Source: Gordonia westfalica (lineage in GTDB: Bacteria; Actinomycetota; Actinomycetes; Mycobacteriales; Mycobacteriaceae). From it: a DNA stretch of 64,000 nucleotides. Positions 8,894 through 18,365 of this stretch are shown one piece after another. The notes under the pieces are model-generated. The model saw only the letters and a list, made by a program, of their open reading frames with translations, made no database searches and had not been told where the DNA came from. Position numbers and translations under genes: made by a program. The stretch spans positions 1 through 64,000 of the forward strand of contig NZ_FNLM01000030.1 of the NCBI RefSeq assembly GCF_900105725.1, read 5' to 3'. How positions within the stretch are numbered: the first letter of the stretch is position 1; each line of letters opens with the position of its first letter.

Positions 8894-9534
8894 GCCGCAA
8901 CGTCAAGATCTCACTCGCCGTGGTGATCGTGTTCTGCCTGGCGCTGACAGTGGTGTTCGTGGTGTCCCGGGCCGGCGACAGCGAACAGGCCGACGCCCAG
9001 GCGAGCATGACGGTACGGGATGATTCCCCACGTCTATCGACTCCGACCGAGTCCAAGGCAACATTCGTGGAATTCCTGGACTTCGAATGTGAAGGGTGCG
9101 GGGCGGCATACCCGGCGGTGGAGCAGCTTCGCCAAACATACGGCGATCAGGTCACGTTCGTGGTCCGCTACTTCCCGCTCCCCGGGCATTTCAACGCTGA
9201 CCGCGCGGCACGGGCCGTTGCCGCCGCGGCCGAGCAAGGCCAGTTCGAACCGATGTACCGCAAGATGTTCGACACCCAACGCAGCTGGGGTGAGCAGCGG
9301 GTACCGCTGGACGATCTGTTCTTCTCCTATGCCCAGGAGCTCGGTCTGGACATGGATCGATTCGCCGCCGACTACAACTCGCAGGCCACCCGCGAACTCA
9401 TCGACCGCGATGTCGCTGACGGCAAAGCGCTAGGTGTCACCGGCACACCCACCTTCTTCATCAACGACGAACTCATCAAACCCGAGAGCTATGACGATCT
9501 GAGCTCGGCGCTCGAATCCGCACTACGCCAGTGA
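8890..9534 (+). CDS. DsbA-family membrane-anchored thiol:disulfide oxidoreductase
   Basis: A 214-residue exported protein with one N-terminal hydrophobic anchor (residues 5-25) and a thioredoxin-fold domain. The redox motif is FECEGCGAAYP (CxxC), and the cis-proline loop is VTGTPTFFIN. It likely introduces disulfides into exported proteins. Its stop overlaps the VKOR-family gene start by 4 nt, and VKOR homologues re-oxidise DsbA-like partners in mycobacteria, so the pair forms a complete oxidation pathway. A BlaI-type operator stands upstream. GTG 8890 was chosen because of the overlap with the upstream short frame. Confidence 0.85.
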   Translation: MSRNVKISLAVVIVFCLALTVVFVVSRAGDSEQADAQASMTVRDDSPRLSTPTESKATFVEFLDFECEGCGAAYPAVEQLRQTYGDQVTFVVRYFPLPGHFNADRAARAVAAAAEQGQFEPMYRKMFDTQRSWGEQRVPLDDLFFSYAQELGLDMDRFAADYNSQATRELIDRDVADGKALGVTGTPTFFINDELIKPESYDDLSSALESALRQ

Positions 9535-10172
9535 CCGTCCCACCACCACCCCGCCAGGCCTCGCCATCCTCGCCCACGGCGGCAGCTACACGATTCCCAG
9601 TGTCTCCGCGACTGCTCGCGTGGATCCTTGCGGTCTGCGGAAGTATCGGGCTCATCGCTGCGTTCACGCTGACGGTTGAAAAGTTCGAACTGGCAACCGA
9701 TCCGGCGTACACACCGACCTGCAGTATCAACCCGATCGTCAATTGCGGATCGGTGATGGACACCCCCCAGGCGGTCGTCTTCGGGTTTCCCAACTCACTG
9801 ATCGGAATTGCCGGCTTCTCCGCGCTGATTGCTGTCGCGGTCCTGATGGGGAGCCGGCCGCCCACCTGGGTCATGATCGGGCTGCAGAGTGGGTTGACGG
9901 GTGCGGTGGTGTTCGTCCATTGGCTGATCTTCCAGAGCCTGTACCGAATCAACGCGCTCTGTCCGTACTGCATGGCCGTGTGGGTGGTTGTCGTGGTTGC
10001 CTTTTGGTATGTGAGCCTGCGCAATGCCGACCATTTCTGCCCACCCGGGACAGCGCGCCGAGCCCTCGATGCGATCCTCACGGTGCACACCGTGGTACCG
10101 CTGGTGTGGGTGCTGGCAGTGATCGCCCTGATCGCCCACCGTTTCTGGTGGTACTGGTCGACGCTGATGTGA
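9531..10172 (+). CDS. Vitamin K epoxide reductase (VKOR) family protein
   Basis: A 213-residue membrane protein with about five hydrophobic segments. The loop cysteines are in TCSINPIVNCGSVM and the quinone-site pair is the CxxC in NALCPYCMAVW. Bacterial VKOR passes electrons from a DsbA-like partner to menaquinone. The partner gene lies directly upstream with a 4-nt overlap. The C-terminal extension (RRALDAILTVHTVV) adds a further membrane helix. The family call is secure, and partnership with the upstream protein follows from operon structure. Confidence 0.88.
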   Translation: MTVPPPPRQASPSSPTAAATRFPVSPRLLAWILAVCGSIGLIAAFTLTVEKFELATDPAYTPTCSINPIVNCGSVMDTPQAVVFGFPNSLIGIAGFSALIAVAVLMGSRPPTWVMIGLQSGLTGAVVFVHWLIFQSLYRINALCPYCMAVWVVVVVAFWYVSLRNADHFCPPGTARRALDAILTVHTVVPLVWVLAVIALIAHRFWWYWSTLM

Positions 10173-10270
10173 CACCTCCGGGGCAGCGCCCGGCCCGAGA
10201 CGGCAGACTCGCGTAGCAGAGATCCGCACTCGCGCAGACCGCAGGTGTGGTGTGACGCCGATGTGATCCC

Positions 10271-11212
10271 TCACGGGTGATGGGTGGCTAACGCTTCCTC
10301 GTGGTGGCGCTGGGCGCTGGTCTCGAGCTGGAAGGTGGAATGCTCGAAGGAGATGGCGAAGTGGGTCGCCACGCAGGTCCGGATGTCATCCAACATGGTG
10401 GGGGCGTGGCCGTCCTGGAAGCAGTCGTCATCGACCACAATGTGAGCGCTGATGATCGGTAGGCCCGTGGCCACCGTCGATGCGTGAAGGTCGTGCACGT
10501 CGTGCACACGGTCCATCTCGAGGATGTGGGCCCTGACGTCGTCGAGATCGATCCCTTTCGGGGTGAATTCCATCAGCACCCGCGTCGTCTCGGCCATGAG
10601 TTTGAGGGCGCGGGGTGCGATGAGCGCGGCGATGAACAACCCGGCCAGCGCGTCAGCTTGTTGGAAACCGGTGGTAGCGATGACGATTGCGGCGACGATC
10701 ACACCCAGCGATCCCAGTGCGTCGTTGAGGACCTCCAGAAACGCCGCTCGCATGTTGAAGTTGGCGCCGCGTCCCGAGGCGAGCACGAGCATGGCGACGA
10801 TGTTCGCCACGAGTCCGATGACTCCGAAGAGCAGGAGTTCGGTCGAGGGCACCTCGGGTGGCGAGAACAGTCGTCGTACGCCTTCGACAGCAGCGTAGAG
10901 GCCCACAGCGAGCAGCAGCGAGGCCTGCCCCAGAGCGGCGATGACCTCGATGCGCCGCAGTCCCCAGGTGCGGGTTTTGTTGACCGGGCGGTGCATCACG
11001 GTTGCTGCGACGAGCGCGACCGCTAAACCGATCGCATCTGTCGCGGCGTGCGCGGTGTCGGTCAGTAGCGCCAGACTTCCCGTGATCACCGACCCGACAA
11101 GCTGGGCCACGACAATGATCCCCGTCAGAGCAAACGCGATCGCCAACCGGACACGCAGCGACGAGTCGCTGGATGCGGGGTCGGTTGGTCCGTGATTGTG
11201 TCCGGCTCCCAT
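10271..11212 (-). CDS. Cation diffusion facilitator (CDF) metal/H+ antiporter
   Basis: A 313-residue exporter of the CzcD/ZitB type. His-rich ends (GAGHNHG at the start, QRHHEEALATHH at the end) flank six TM helices. TM2 and TM5 carry the metal-site residues: LLTDTAHAATDAIGL (an HxxxD arrangement) and LEVLNDALGSLGV. The cytoplasmic C-terminal domain has VHDVHDLHASTV. It exports Zn or related divalent metals into the periplasm. It stands alone, with a palindromic site upstream (11261-11288) typical of ArsR-family control. The exact metal is not determined by sequence. Confidence 0.9.
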   Translation of the reverse strand: MGAGHNHGPTDPASSDSSLRVRLAIAFALTGIIVVAQLVGSVITGSLALLTDTAHAATDAIGLAVALVAATVMHRPVNKTRTWGLRRIEVIAALGQASLLLAVGLYAAVEGVRRLFSPPEVPSTELLLFGVIGLVANIVAMLVLASGRGANFNMRAAFLEVLNDALGSLGVIVAAIVIATTGFQQADALAGLFIAALIAPRALKLMAETTRVLMEFTPKGIDLDDVRAHILEMDRVHDVHDLHASTVATGLPIISAHIVVDDDCFQDGHAPTMLDDIRTCVATHFAISFEHSTFQLETSAQRHHEEALATHHP

Positions 11213-11260
11213 GCGTCGTACTCCCTCTCATCCACACCCAGATAGCTACGCTGTCCACAT

Positions 11261-11288
11261 ATATCAATACATGCGCATGTGACTATAT
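11261..11288. promoter_or_regulatory. Palindromic operator upstream of the CDF gene
   Basis: A perfect 12-bp palindrome (ACATGCGCATGT, 11269-11280) sits inside a wider imperfect dyad with ATAT-rich outer arms (ATATC...CTATAT). Size and composition resemble 12-2-12 sites bound by SmtB/NmtR/KmtR-type sensors. One of the two CmtR-like or CadC-like proteins in the window, or a host sensor, may act here. Confidence 0.5.
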
Positions 11289-11470
11289 GACAGACCGGGG
11301 CGGAACGGAACCGGCGGATCACGTCACGACTGAATCGGGATGTGCTGAGATGGCCCGACGTCGGCGGCGTGACGCCGGTGGTGTTGGGTCTCGTGACGGT
11401 GCGGTGACCGGAAGCCGGTGGTGTTGGGTCCGTCGAACCGGCGCCGCCACTACAGGCCTCAGATGGGTAG

Positions 11471-12283
11471 TCAGATGGGTAGTTGGGTATCGGTGATGAA
11501 CGCGTCGCGGACCCACACGATGAATTGATCCCACAGGCCGGTGATCAAGGCGATACCTACCGCGATCATCATGGCGCCGCCGACGATCTGGATCATGCGG
11601 GCGTGGGTCCGCAACCAGCCGAGGCTGCGCAACGCCCATGCCGAGGAAAACGCAAGCACGACAAAAGGAATACCAAGGCCCGCGCAGTACGCCACGATCA
11701 GCGCGACGCCCTTGGCTGCGGTGGCACCTTCGGTGCCGCTGGCCGTCGCAATGACCGCCGCGAGCGTGGGCCCTAGGCATGGGGTCCACCCGAGTGCAAA
11801 GACCCCGCCGAGCAGCGGAGCGCCGGCGATGTTGGAGACGCGGCGGGGGGCGAACCGTCGTTCCTGTTGCAGTGCCGGCACCAGCCCGATGAACACCAGG
11901 CCCATGATGATGGTGACCACGCCGCCGATGCGTTGGAGGACTTCACGATTCACCACGAAAGTGGTGGTGACTCCGAGTACGGTGGCGGTCGCTGCCACGA
12001 AGACCACCGTGAAACCGAGGACGAACAGGCCTGCGGCGAGCGCCACGCGCGAACGACCCCGCTTGTTCGGCTCCCCCACCGACACCGCAGGCGCCTCGGC
12101 GCCGACCACGCCAGCCAGATACGACAGATACCCCGGAACGAGGGGGACCACGCACGGTGAGGCGAACGACACCAGCCCGGCGATCACACACGCAAGCAGC
12201 GCCAGCAGGAGCGGACCGCTGGCGACGAGGTCGGCAAACGTCTCGCCGACCGCAGCCTGCACTTCGACCGACTGCGGGGTCAT
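11471..12283 (-). CDS. ccdA: CcdA/DsbD-type thiol-disulfide transmembrane transporter
   Basis: A 270-residue, six-TM protein that carries reducing equivalents across the membrane. The redox cysteines are in [19 protein letters not shown] (TM1) and [15 protein letters not shown] (TM4). Its start codon overlaps the stop of the TlpA-like gene (ATGA), so it is the electron donor encoded with its acceptor. Such pairs reduce apocytochrome or copper-chaperone cysteines, consistent with the nearby oxidase genes. Confidence 0.9.
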   Translation of the reverse strand: MTPQSVEVQAAVGETFADLVASGPLLLALLACVIAGLVSFASPCVVPLVPGYLSYLAGVVGAEAPAVSVGEPNKRGRSRVALAAGLFVLGFTVVFVAATATVLGVTTTFVVNREVLQRIGGVVTIIMGLVFIGLVPALQQERRFAPRRVSNIAGAPLLGGVFALGWTPCLGPTLAAVIATASGTEGATAAKGVALIVAYCAGLGIPFVVLAFSSAWALRSLGWLRTHARMIQIVGGAMMIAVGIALITGLWDQFIVWVRDAFITDTQLPI

Positions 12284-12873
12284 TGGGGTTGTGCCACAGG
12301 CTCAGCGAGGACTCGCTGAACTGTTGACCCGAGTTCGTCGGCGGTAATGGCCTTGAGGAACACCGCGGCCGGACGGTGGTCGCGGTCGAGCACGATGGTG
12401 GTCGGCACCACCGACGTTGGGGTGGTCAGCGCAGCCAGGGTCAGACCGGCAAAGTCGTAGATCGAGGGAAAGGCGACCTTTCTGTCGATCATGAAGTCCT
12501 TCGCCGCTTGCCGGTTATCGCGCAGATTGATACCGAGGAACTCGACTCCCGAGGCCTTGTTCTGGGCGTAGACATGCTCGAGGTCGTCGGCTTCTCCCCG
12601 GCAGGGTCCACACCACGAACCCCAGACGTTGATGACGACGACTTTGCCTGCGAAGTCGTCGAGTCCGATGGTCTGGTCGGTCACCACGTCAGGGCCGGAG
12701 ACGTCAGCGATCCGCTGACGGCTCGAGGGCGGATCGTAGGTGATGACCGTCTGCCCGCCGGGCGAGACGAACTGAAAGGTTCCCCCCTGCGCAACGGCGT
12801 CGTCGCCAGCGCTACCACAACCCGACGCTACCCACGGCACCACGCATATCAGCGCCAGGACCGCCGCCCGCAC
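12280..12873 (-). CDS. TlpA/ResA-like thioredoxin lipoprotein
   Basis: About 197 residues. GTG 12873 follows AGGGGAGAAGG and opens a lipoprotein signal peptide ending SGC. The thioredoxin domain shows [15 protein letters not shown] (CxxC) and the cis-Pro segment [14 protein letters not shown]. It is an exported thiol reductase that would be kept reduced by the co-transcribed CcdA. A BlaI-type operator lies about 50 bp upstream, beside a TTGACA -35-like hexamer (12954-12959, minus strand). Role in cytochrome or CuA-site maturation is inferred from the neighbours. Confidence 0.87.
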   Translation of the reverse strand: MRAAVLALICVVPWVASGCGSAGDDAVAQGGTFQFVSPGGQTVITYDPPSSRQRIADVSGPDVVTDQTIGLDDFAGKVVVINVWGSWCGPCRGEADDLEHVYAQNKASGVEFLGINLRDNRQAAKDFMIDRKVAFPSIYDFAGLTLAALTTPTSVVPTTIVLDRDHRPAAVFLKAITADELGSTVQRVLAEPVAQPQ

Positions 12874-12922
12874 CGCGGATACCCTTCTCCCCTGCTGCAC
12901 CAGCACTCCTCGACGTTGATCT

Positions 12923-12940
12923 ACTACGCAGCGTGGTAGA
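12923..12940. promoter_or_regulatory. BlaI-type operator upstream of tlpA-ccdA
   Basis: ACTAC-N8-GTAGA, one end base off the perfect dyad, embedded in a longer GATCTAC...GTAGATC inverted repeat. It lies between the TTGACA hexamer and the lipoprotein start, so binding would block transcription. Confidence 0.65.
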
Positions 12941-13110
12941 TCACCATTCGAATTGTCAACATGACCATAGTTTTTGTGACATCCACCGACCGGAACCCCA
13001 CTTCTCGCGACGTGCATTTTGCGGCGTCACCTCGTGTAAGAGATGCGCTCACCTGCAATTACCCTGTGTTCAGGGCGAGTTTCCGGCTTGGCAGTCACTG
13101 CGCATCCGCA

Positions 13111-13128
13111 ACTACATCACCTAGTAGT
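13111..13128. promoter_or_regulatory. BlaI-type operator upstream of the M23 peptidase gene
   Basis: A perfect ACTAC-N8-GTAGT dyad in the 340-bp region between tlpA and the secreted M23 peptidase gene, 163 bp before the chosen start. Nothing else was recognised in this intergenic stretch. Confidence 0.65.
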
Positions 13129-13291
13129 AGAGGCCCGCGATTGCGATGGGCACTCAATCAGATCGTGTTACTGCTGTGACCTGTGGGGCCTATGGTTCGA
13201 ACGGAGGGCTGCCGATCGTGGCCTCATGTGCACCTGGCGTGTGGTGCTGAACGTCAGTGCGTCGCGCCCGTCTCCGGAAGGTCTCGCTGGC

Positions 13292-14224
13292 ATGCCTATG
13301 TCGTCCCTCACCCGCCGCTGCGGCGCTCCACGGCCCTGTCTGAGACTGGGGGTCGCGGGAATCGTTGCTGCGGTTCTGCTGAGCTTCTCAATTGACGCTC
13401 GAGCGCGAGCCGACGCCGATGCCACCCACGTGACTCAGCAGTTCGCCCAACTGGTCGCCGAGACGATCTCGGCGACACTGGGCGGCCCGGCGATGGGAAC
13501 CCTCGCCGACGAGATCCGAACAGTCAGCACATGTCTGGCCGATCGAGCGCGCCCAGTCGAGCCGCCAGTGCCAGCCGAGGATCCCATCACTGCGGTGGGA
13601 TGCTTCGCCGCCGTGCTCGGCGCGGGACGAGCAGCCGCCGAACTGATTGTCGACGCGCTGCCGATCGGGCGGCTGCTGGCGCTTCTGGCTTTCGAGATGC
13701 GTCCCCACGATCCCGCGGCTGCGCACCCGGCACCAGCTGGTCCACCCGTCTATTCGTCGCCGTCGCCGGGGTCGGTGGTCGCTCCCACGAACGGCCGAGT
13801 GACCTCCACCTTCGGTGACGGCCGCGGCCATCAGGGTATGGACATCGGCAACGACCTGGGGGCACCGATTTTCGCGGTCACCGACGGCGAAGTGATCAAC
13901 TCGGGGCCAGCTGAAGGCTTCGGGTTGTGGGTACGCATCCGGCATGCCGACGGAACAATCACGACCTACGGCCACAACGACGACAATCTCATCGACGCGG
14001 CAGCGCCGGTCACGGTCGGTCAACCCATTGCCACGGTGGGCAATCGCGGTAACTCGACCGGGCCTCATCTGCACTTCGAGGTTGCTGATGCATCCGGCGC
14101 CGCCCTCGACCCGGTGCGATGGCTCGCCGAACGCGGCGTCAGTCTGCCCTCCGACAGCGACGCCGAACCTACTATCACGCCCAACGAACCGTCGGGCACC
14201 GGAAGCGCAGACCTCTGGCGGTAA
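13292..14224 (+). CDS. Secreted M23-family metallopeptidase
   Basis: About 310 residues. ATG 13292 has GGAAGG 10 bp upstream and opens a signal peptide (hydrophobic core GVAGIVAAVLLSFSI). The C-terminal domain is a LytM-type zinc endopeptidase fold: GHQGMDIGNDLGAPIFAV supplies the first His and Asp, and GPHLHFEV the HxH pair. Such enzymes cut peptidoglycan cross-bridges or act as regulators. The middle region is Pro-rich. It is monocistronic with a BlaI-type operator upstream, which ties a wall hydrolase to the copper regulon. An earlier ATG at 13226 is possible. Confidence 0.82.
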   Translation: MPMSSLTRRCGAPRPCLRLGVAGIVAAVLLSFSIDARARADADATHVTQQFAQLVAETISATLGGPAMGTLADEIRTVSTCLADRARPVEPPVPAEDPITAVGCFAAVLGAGRAAAELIVDALPIGRLLALLAFEMRPHDPAAAHPAPAGPPVYSSPSPGSVVAPTNGRVTSTFGDGRGHQGMDIGNDLGAPIFAVTDGEVINSGPAEGFGLWVRIRHADGTITTYGHNDDNLIDAAAPVTVGQPIATVGNRGNSTGPHLHFEVADASGAALDPVRWLAERGVSLPSDSDAEPTITPNEPSGTGSADLWR

Positions 14225-14337
14225 GGGTGGGCGCGGCGCACGGCCGCGGCGGACCGGTCGGGCCGATCTCAATGAGGGAGGCGACCTTTCGTCGCGGTCC
14301 TGTCGCCTCCCGGTTGCGACTCGGAATTCCAGTATCA

Positions 14338-14376
14338 ACTATGCTACCTAGTAGTTAATCGACTACAGTCCGTAGT
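14338..14376. promoter_or_regulatory. Double BlaI-type operator upstream of ctaD
   Basis: Two dyads lie in tandem: ACTAT-N8-GTAGT at 14338-14355 and ACTAC-N5-GTAGT at 14362-14376. They precede ctaD by about 80 bp. The second has a shorter spacer than the others, so the first is the better match to the shared site. Confidence 0.65.
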
Positions 14377-14456
14377 AACGGCCCGGGAAGTCGCACGCAC
14401 GATGCGCGTGTTGCTTCGATCAGGGCCGCCATTTTTTCAAGTCAGATGGAGGCCTC

Positions 14457-16247
14457 ATGACCGCGGTGTCCCCGCGCCCGCCCGAGGTGGTCGCCACGCG
14501 GCCCTATCCCGAGCGGCGAAAGGCCAAAGGGTCATTCATCTACACGATGCTGACCACGACCGATCACAAGCTGATCGGCATGATGTACATCGTCGCGTGC
14601 TTCGGGTTCTTCCTCATCGGCGGACTGATGGCGCTGCTGATGCGCGGAGAACTCACGACGCCGGGCATGCAATTCCTCTCGACCGAGCAGTACAACCAGC
14701 TGTTCACCATGCACGGCACGATCATGCTGCTGATGTATGCCACCCCCATCGTGATCGGCTTCGCCAACTTCGTACTGCCCCTGCAGATCGGCGCTCCCGA
14801 CGTCGCCTTCCCGCGGCTCAACGCACTGGGTTTCTGGCTGTTCGTCTTCGGTTCGACCATCGCGATTGCCGGCTTCATCACCCCAGGTGGCGCCGCGGAC
14901 TTCGGCTGGACCGCCTACACCCCGCTCAGCGACGCCATCCACTCACCCGGCGTCGGCTCCGACATGTGGTTCCTCGGACTGACCGTGTCTGGTCTGGGCA
15001 CCATCCTGGGCGCGGTCAACATGGTCACCACGGTCATCTGTCTGCGCGCACCGGGAATGACGATGTTCCGTATGCCGATCTTCACGTGGAACATCCTGGT
15101 CACCAGTGTGCTGATCTTGCTGGTGTTCCCGCTGCTCACCGCGGCATTACTCGGCGCCGAAGTCGACCGCCAGTTCGGCGCGCATCTGTTCGATCCGGCC
15201 AACGGCGGCGCCATTCTCTGGCAGCACATGTTCTGGTTCTTCGGTCACCCCGAGGTGTACATCATCGCGCTGCCGTTCTTCGGCATCGTCTCCGAAATCT
15301 TCCCGGTCTTCAGCCGTAAACCGTTGTTCGGGTACTCAGGACTGGTCTACGCCACCCTCGCCATCGCCGCCCTGTCGGTCGCGGTGTGGGCACACCACAT
15401 GTACGTCACTGGCGCCGTGCTGTTGCCGTTCTTCTCCTTCATGACCTTCCTGATCGCGGTACCCACGGGCGTGAAGTTCTTCAACTGGATCGGCACAATG
15501 TGGCGGGGCCACATGACCTTTGAAACCCCGATGCTGTTCTCGGTCGGCTTCATGGTCACCTTCCTGTTCGGCGGACTCACCGGTGTGCTCCTGGCCAGCC
15601 CGCCGATCGACTTCCAACTCTCCGACAGCTACTTCGTGGTCGCCCACTTCCACTACGTGCTGTTCGGCACGATCGTGTTCGCCACCTACGCCGGCATCTA
15701 CTTCTGGTTCCCGAAGATGACCGGACGACTGCTCGACGAACGCTTGGGCAAAATCCATTTCTGGCTGACGTTCATTGGCTTTCACCTCACCTTCTTGGTG
15801 CAGCACTGGCTCGGAGCCGAAGGCATGCCCCGCCGATACGCCGACTACCTGCCCTCAGACGGCTTCACCACGCTCAACATCATCTCCACCGCCGGCGCGT
15901 TCGTCCTCGGCGTCTCGACACTGCCGTTCCTGTGGAACGTTTTCCGCAGCTACCGCTACGGCGAGGTCGTCACCGTCGACGATCCATGGGGCTTCGGCAA
16001 CTCCCTGGAGTGGGCCACCAGCTGCCCGCCGCCGCGCCACAACTTCACCGAACTGCCCCGCATCCGGTCGGAGCGTCCGGCGTTCGAACTGCACTACCCG
16101 CATATGGTGGAGCGGCTGCGCGCCGAAGCCCACGTCGGCACACGGCACGGTGAACCCAGCGAGGCGGCCGAAGAAGTCCGCCGTGCGCCGCTGACCACCG
16201 GAGACCACGAAGCATCTACAGATCCCGACCCGGAGAGCCGACCGTGA
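14457..16247 (+). CDS. ctaD: Cytochrome c oxidase subunit I (aa3 type)
   Basis: A 596-residue, 12-TM catalytic subunit. Heme a and CuB ligands are visible: His in [15 protein letters not shown] (the His-Tyr pair), VWAHHMY, and the two His of [10 protein letters not shown]. The K-channel and heme pocket segments are conserved, so it looks functional. GGAGG lies 4-8 bp before ATG 14457. Subunits II, III and IV are not in the window, so this copy must use the host's partners or act as a copper-stress replacement. It is preceded by BlaI-type operators and overlaps a small membrane protein gene by 4 nt. The tail is longer than usual and acidic. Confidence 0.93.
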   Translation: MTAVSPRPPEVVATRPYPERRKAKGSFIYTMLTTTDHKLIGMMYIVACFGFFLIGGLMALLMRGELTTPGMQFLSTEQYNQLFTMHGTIMLLMYATPIVIGFANFVLPLQIGAPDVAFPRLNALGFWLFVFGSTIAIAGFITPGGAADFGWTAYTPLSDAIHSPGVGSDMWFLGLTVSGLGTILGAVNMVTTVICLRAPGMTMFRMPIFTWNILVTSVLILLVFPLLTAALLGAEVDRQFGAHLFDPANGGAILWQHMFWFFGHPEVYIIALPFFGIVSEIFPVFSRKPLFGYSGLVYATLAIAALSVAVWAHHMYVTGAVLLPFFSFMTFLIAVPTGVKFFNWIGTMWRGHMTFETPMLFSVGFMVTFLFGGLTGVLLASPPIDFQLSDSYFVVAHFHYVLFGTIVFATYAGIYFWFPKMTGRLLDERLGKIHFWLTFIGFHLTFLVQHWLGAEGMPRRYADYLPSDGFTTLNIISTAGAFVLGVSTLPFLWNVFRSYRYGEVVTVDDPWGFGNSLEWATSCPPPRHNFTELPRIRSERPAFELHYPHMVERLRAEAHVGTRHGEPSEAAEEVRRAPLTTGDHEASTDPDPESRP

Positions 16248-16516
16248 GCAACTACCCCTACCCTGCCCTCGACCAGGCCGTCCCGCGAACGCGCCGCCCG
16301 CTGACCGTTCCGCGGTGGTTCGCCATCCTCGCAGTCGGCTACACCGCGGTGATGACCTTTGCGCTGACCCTGCTCGCAGGTTCTGTCCTCGCTCAGGGCA
16401 CTCCCCTGCTGCTGTGGCTGATCGCGGCGACCGCGGCAACGTGTGCGGCCCGCGGTGCGGCCGCGGTCGCGACCCGCGCAATGCAACCAGCACGAGGCCG
16501 TGCGGCGCGGCCGTAG
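16244..16516 (+). CDS. Small two-helix membrane protein, oxidase-linked
   Basis: A 90-residue protein whose GTG start overlaps the ctaD stop in a GTGA junction. Two hydrophobic segments (about residues 25-45 and 53-72) suggest a hairpin in the membrane, with a basic C-terminus. Size and position resemble small accessory subunits of heme-copper oxidases, but no specific family is recognised. Function is inferred only from coupling to ctaD. Confidence 0.65.
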   Translation: MSNYPYPALDQAVPRTRRPLTVPRWFAILAVGYTAVMTFALTLLAGSVLAQGTPLLLWLIAATAATCAARGAAAVATRAMQPARGRAARP

Positions 16517-16897
16517 CCGAAGCACCTCACCACCGACCCCCGCGGCCGCGGAGAGACCCGTCGCTACGCCGCGTCAGGCGAGACCACGAGCCACCGGGCC
16601 TTTCCCAAGATCACCGGGCCTGACCGAGAGCGAATCGGCTGGTGGAGCAAGGGTTAGCGGTCCCGGTCGAGCATCGGTTGGCGCTGCTCAGCACCGCACA
16701 CCATGTATTTGGTACCGAACACGCAGGGTGTCGCGATAGCGCGACTGACTGGGTGTGCCGCCCGCGCAGGCAGCTGCGATCGACACGCTGAGACGAGCAC
16801 CCGGTGAACAGCCTCCGCTACCGGTGGCGCAGCCAGGCGCGACACCCACGGGCGTCGAGCCGCAGCCACTGAGGAGCGAACAGGGCGTGACCGGGAC
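16517..16897. other. Intergenic stretch without a recognised gene
   Basis: About 380 bp between the oxidase pair and the convergent M56-protease gene. No convincing start, coding pattern, promoter or strong hairpin was seen. Confidence 0.5.
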
Positions 16898-17830
16898 TTA
16901 TGCGGTAAGCCCATGCACGAGAACCGACAACACCGGAAGTGCCGCAGCCGTACACAACGCAGCACCCAGGAGGGGCAACACGCTCGCCGCAGCGTAGGTC
17001 GACTTCGTCGGCTCGATCGCGCCGTTCTCGAGCATTAGCAATCGGTAGCGCGTCGAGTGCGGCATGGGGGTCCCGGGGCCTACACCCTGGCCGGTCACAT
17101 GCGCGAGTGCGCTGCGCACGGCAGCCGTGCTGGTCACCCGAGCAGCCGACATGTCGGCATCTGCTTCGATCAAGGCCGCGACTGCCGTCGGCGCCCGGCG
17201 AAACAGCGGCACAAAGGGCAGAGCACGTGCCATCACATCGCAGACCGCCAGAACGCGGTCATGCCGCGACCTCAGATGGGCGAACTCGTGCGCCAGTACT
17301 GCGGCCCGCGCCTCGGCGGGCACGTCTGTGCGCAGCGCACTTGTTGCCACAACGAAACCACTGCGCCCGCCGACGCAGTACGCCATGGGGTGGGGATGAT
17401 CGATCCAGAGCACGTCGGGGGTGTCGGGTTCGGTACTGCCCACCACAGCAACGACATCGCGATGAAGACGGTGCACGCGATGCACATCGCGGGTGTGACG
17501 AGCGCACGACATCGCGGTGCGAGCGACCGCGGCGATCACCACCACGGCCACGGCAATGCCATACACCTGGCTGAAATCGTCGCGCACCGCGTGCAGGACA
17601 GCTCCCGCGCACCGAGCCAAGGTGTCAACGAAGCGTTCGGCCGGCGGCGGATCCGGCCACAACGCCGACAGCGCCGACAGAATCAACAATCCCACCGCCG
17701 TGGCGATACTGCTGACCCAGGCGGTGATCAGTACCCGCGGTGACCATCGCTGGGGCAATCGGTCGAGAACGTAGGGACCCAACACGCCCAGCACGGCCGC
17801 GCCCACCAGGTGGGCCAATGCGACGCTCAC
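16898..17830 (-). CDS. M56-family (BlaR1-like) membrane metalloprotease without sensor domain
   Basis: A 310-residue membrane protein. Hydrophobic segments lie at the N-terminus (about 5-55) and near 90-105, and a last one at the C-terminus. The zinc protease motif is in VLAHEFAHLRSRHD (HExxH) with a downstream acidic ligand (LIEADADMSAAR). It lacks the penicillin-binding sensor of true BlaR1, so the signal is probably sensed by other parts. It follows the BlaI-type repressor by 4 bp. In the family, the protease inactivates BlaI on signal. Here the operators suggest a copper, redox or wall signal, not a beta-lactam one. Confidence 0.87.
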   Translation of the reverse strand: MSVALAHLVGAAVLGVLGPYVLDRLPQRWSPRVLITAWVSSIATAVGLLILSALSALWPDPPPAERFVDTLARCAGAVLHAVRDDFSQVYGIAVAVVVIAAVARTAMSCARHTRDVHRVHRLHRDVVAVVGSTEPDTPDVLWIDHPHPMAYCVGGRSGFVVATSALRTDVPAEARAAVLAHEFAHLRSRHDRVLAVCDVMARALPFVPLFRRAPTAVAALIEADADMSAARVTSTAAVRSALAHVTGQGVGPGTPMPHSTRYRLLMLENGAIEPTKSTYAAASVLPLLGAALCTAAALPVLSVLVHGLTA

Positions 17831-17834
17831 ACTC

Positions 17835-18206
17835 TCAGCGCTTCCTCGGACGATCCGTCCGCGTCCGGGACAGGTGCTCGCTGAGGACCGCGCGCTCCTC
17901 GGGAGTAACCATCCGGGCGAAGTGCATCAGCACCGCCGTCGAATCGCCGCTGGCATCGAGCACCTGCCGCAGTGTCTGCGACGTCGCCTCCTCCCGCGAC
18001 TGCAACGGGAAGTACCGATAGGCGCGGCTGATCTTCTCGCGACCCGCGAAGCCCTTCTTGTGCAGATTGGTGACCACGGTCAACACCGTCGTGTACGCCA
18101 AGTCGCGGTCGGCCAGCGCATCGACGATGTCGTGCACACTCATCGCCGCCGAAGCGCCCCACAGCACATCCATCACCGCGCGTTCCAACGAACCCAACTG
18201 AGTCAC
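17835..18206 (-). CDS. BlaI/MecI/CopY-family repressor
   Basis: A 123-residue winged-helix dimeric repressor starting GTG 18206. The DNA-binding region has SLERAVMDVLWG, the family N-terminal signature, and the recognition helix LAYTTVLTVVTNLHKKGF. The C-terminal half supplies dimer helices. It diverges from the copper ATPase gene across an ACTAC-N8-GTAGC dyad, and the same dyad occurs before five other transcription units in this window, so it is the obvious candidate to bind all of them. The partner M56 protease is encoded 4 bp downstream. No CopY-type CxC metal motif is present, so induction is likely by proteolysis. Confidence 0.9.
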   Translation of the reverse strand: MTQLGSLERAVMDVLWGASAAMSVHDIVDALADRDLAYTTVLTVVTNLHKKGFAGREKISRAYRYFPLQSREEATSQTLRQVLDASGDSTAVLMHFARMVTPEERAVLSEHLSRTRTDRPRKR

Positions 18207-18251
18207 CGTCGCCTGCCTGATCGCCTCGTATTTGCTGCCAGTCTAGAACAA

Positions 18252-18269
18252 ACTACCCTGCTTAGTAGC
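18252..18269. promoter_or_regulatory. BlaI-type operator, blaI/copA divergent promoter
   Basis: ACTAC-N8-GTAGC lies midway between the divergent repressor and copper ATPase genes. It is placed for autorepression and for control of the ATPase. Confidence 0.7.
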
Positions 18270-18365
18270 CGAAGCCTGGTTGCCTCAGCCCTGCTGCCAC
18301 TGCCCCACGGGGGCCCTCGCATCTTGCGGTGCCGGACCCTCACCGCCTACTGAAAGCGCCCACCC

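Noticed and set aside
16654..16965. Minus-strand frame in the ctaD to M56-protease gap
   Set aside because: Arg/Ser-rich with no start signal or similarity; treated as non-coding.
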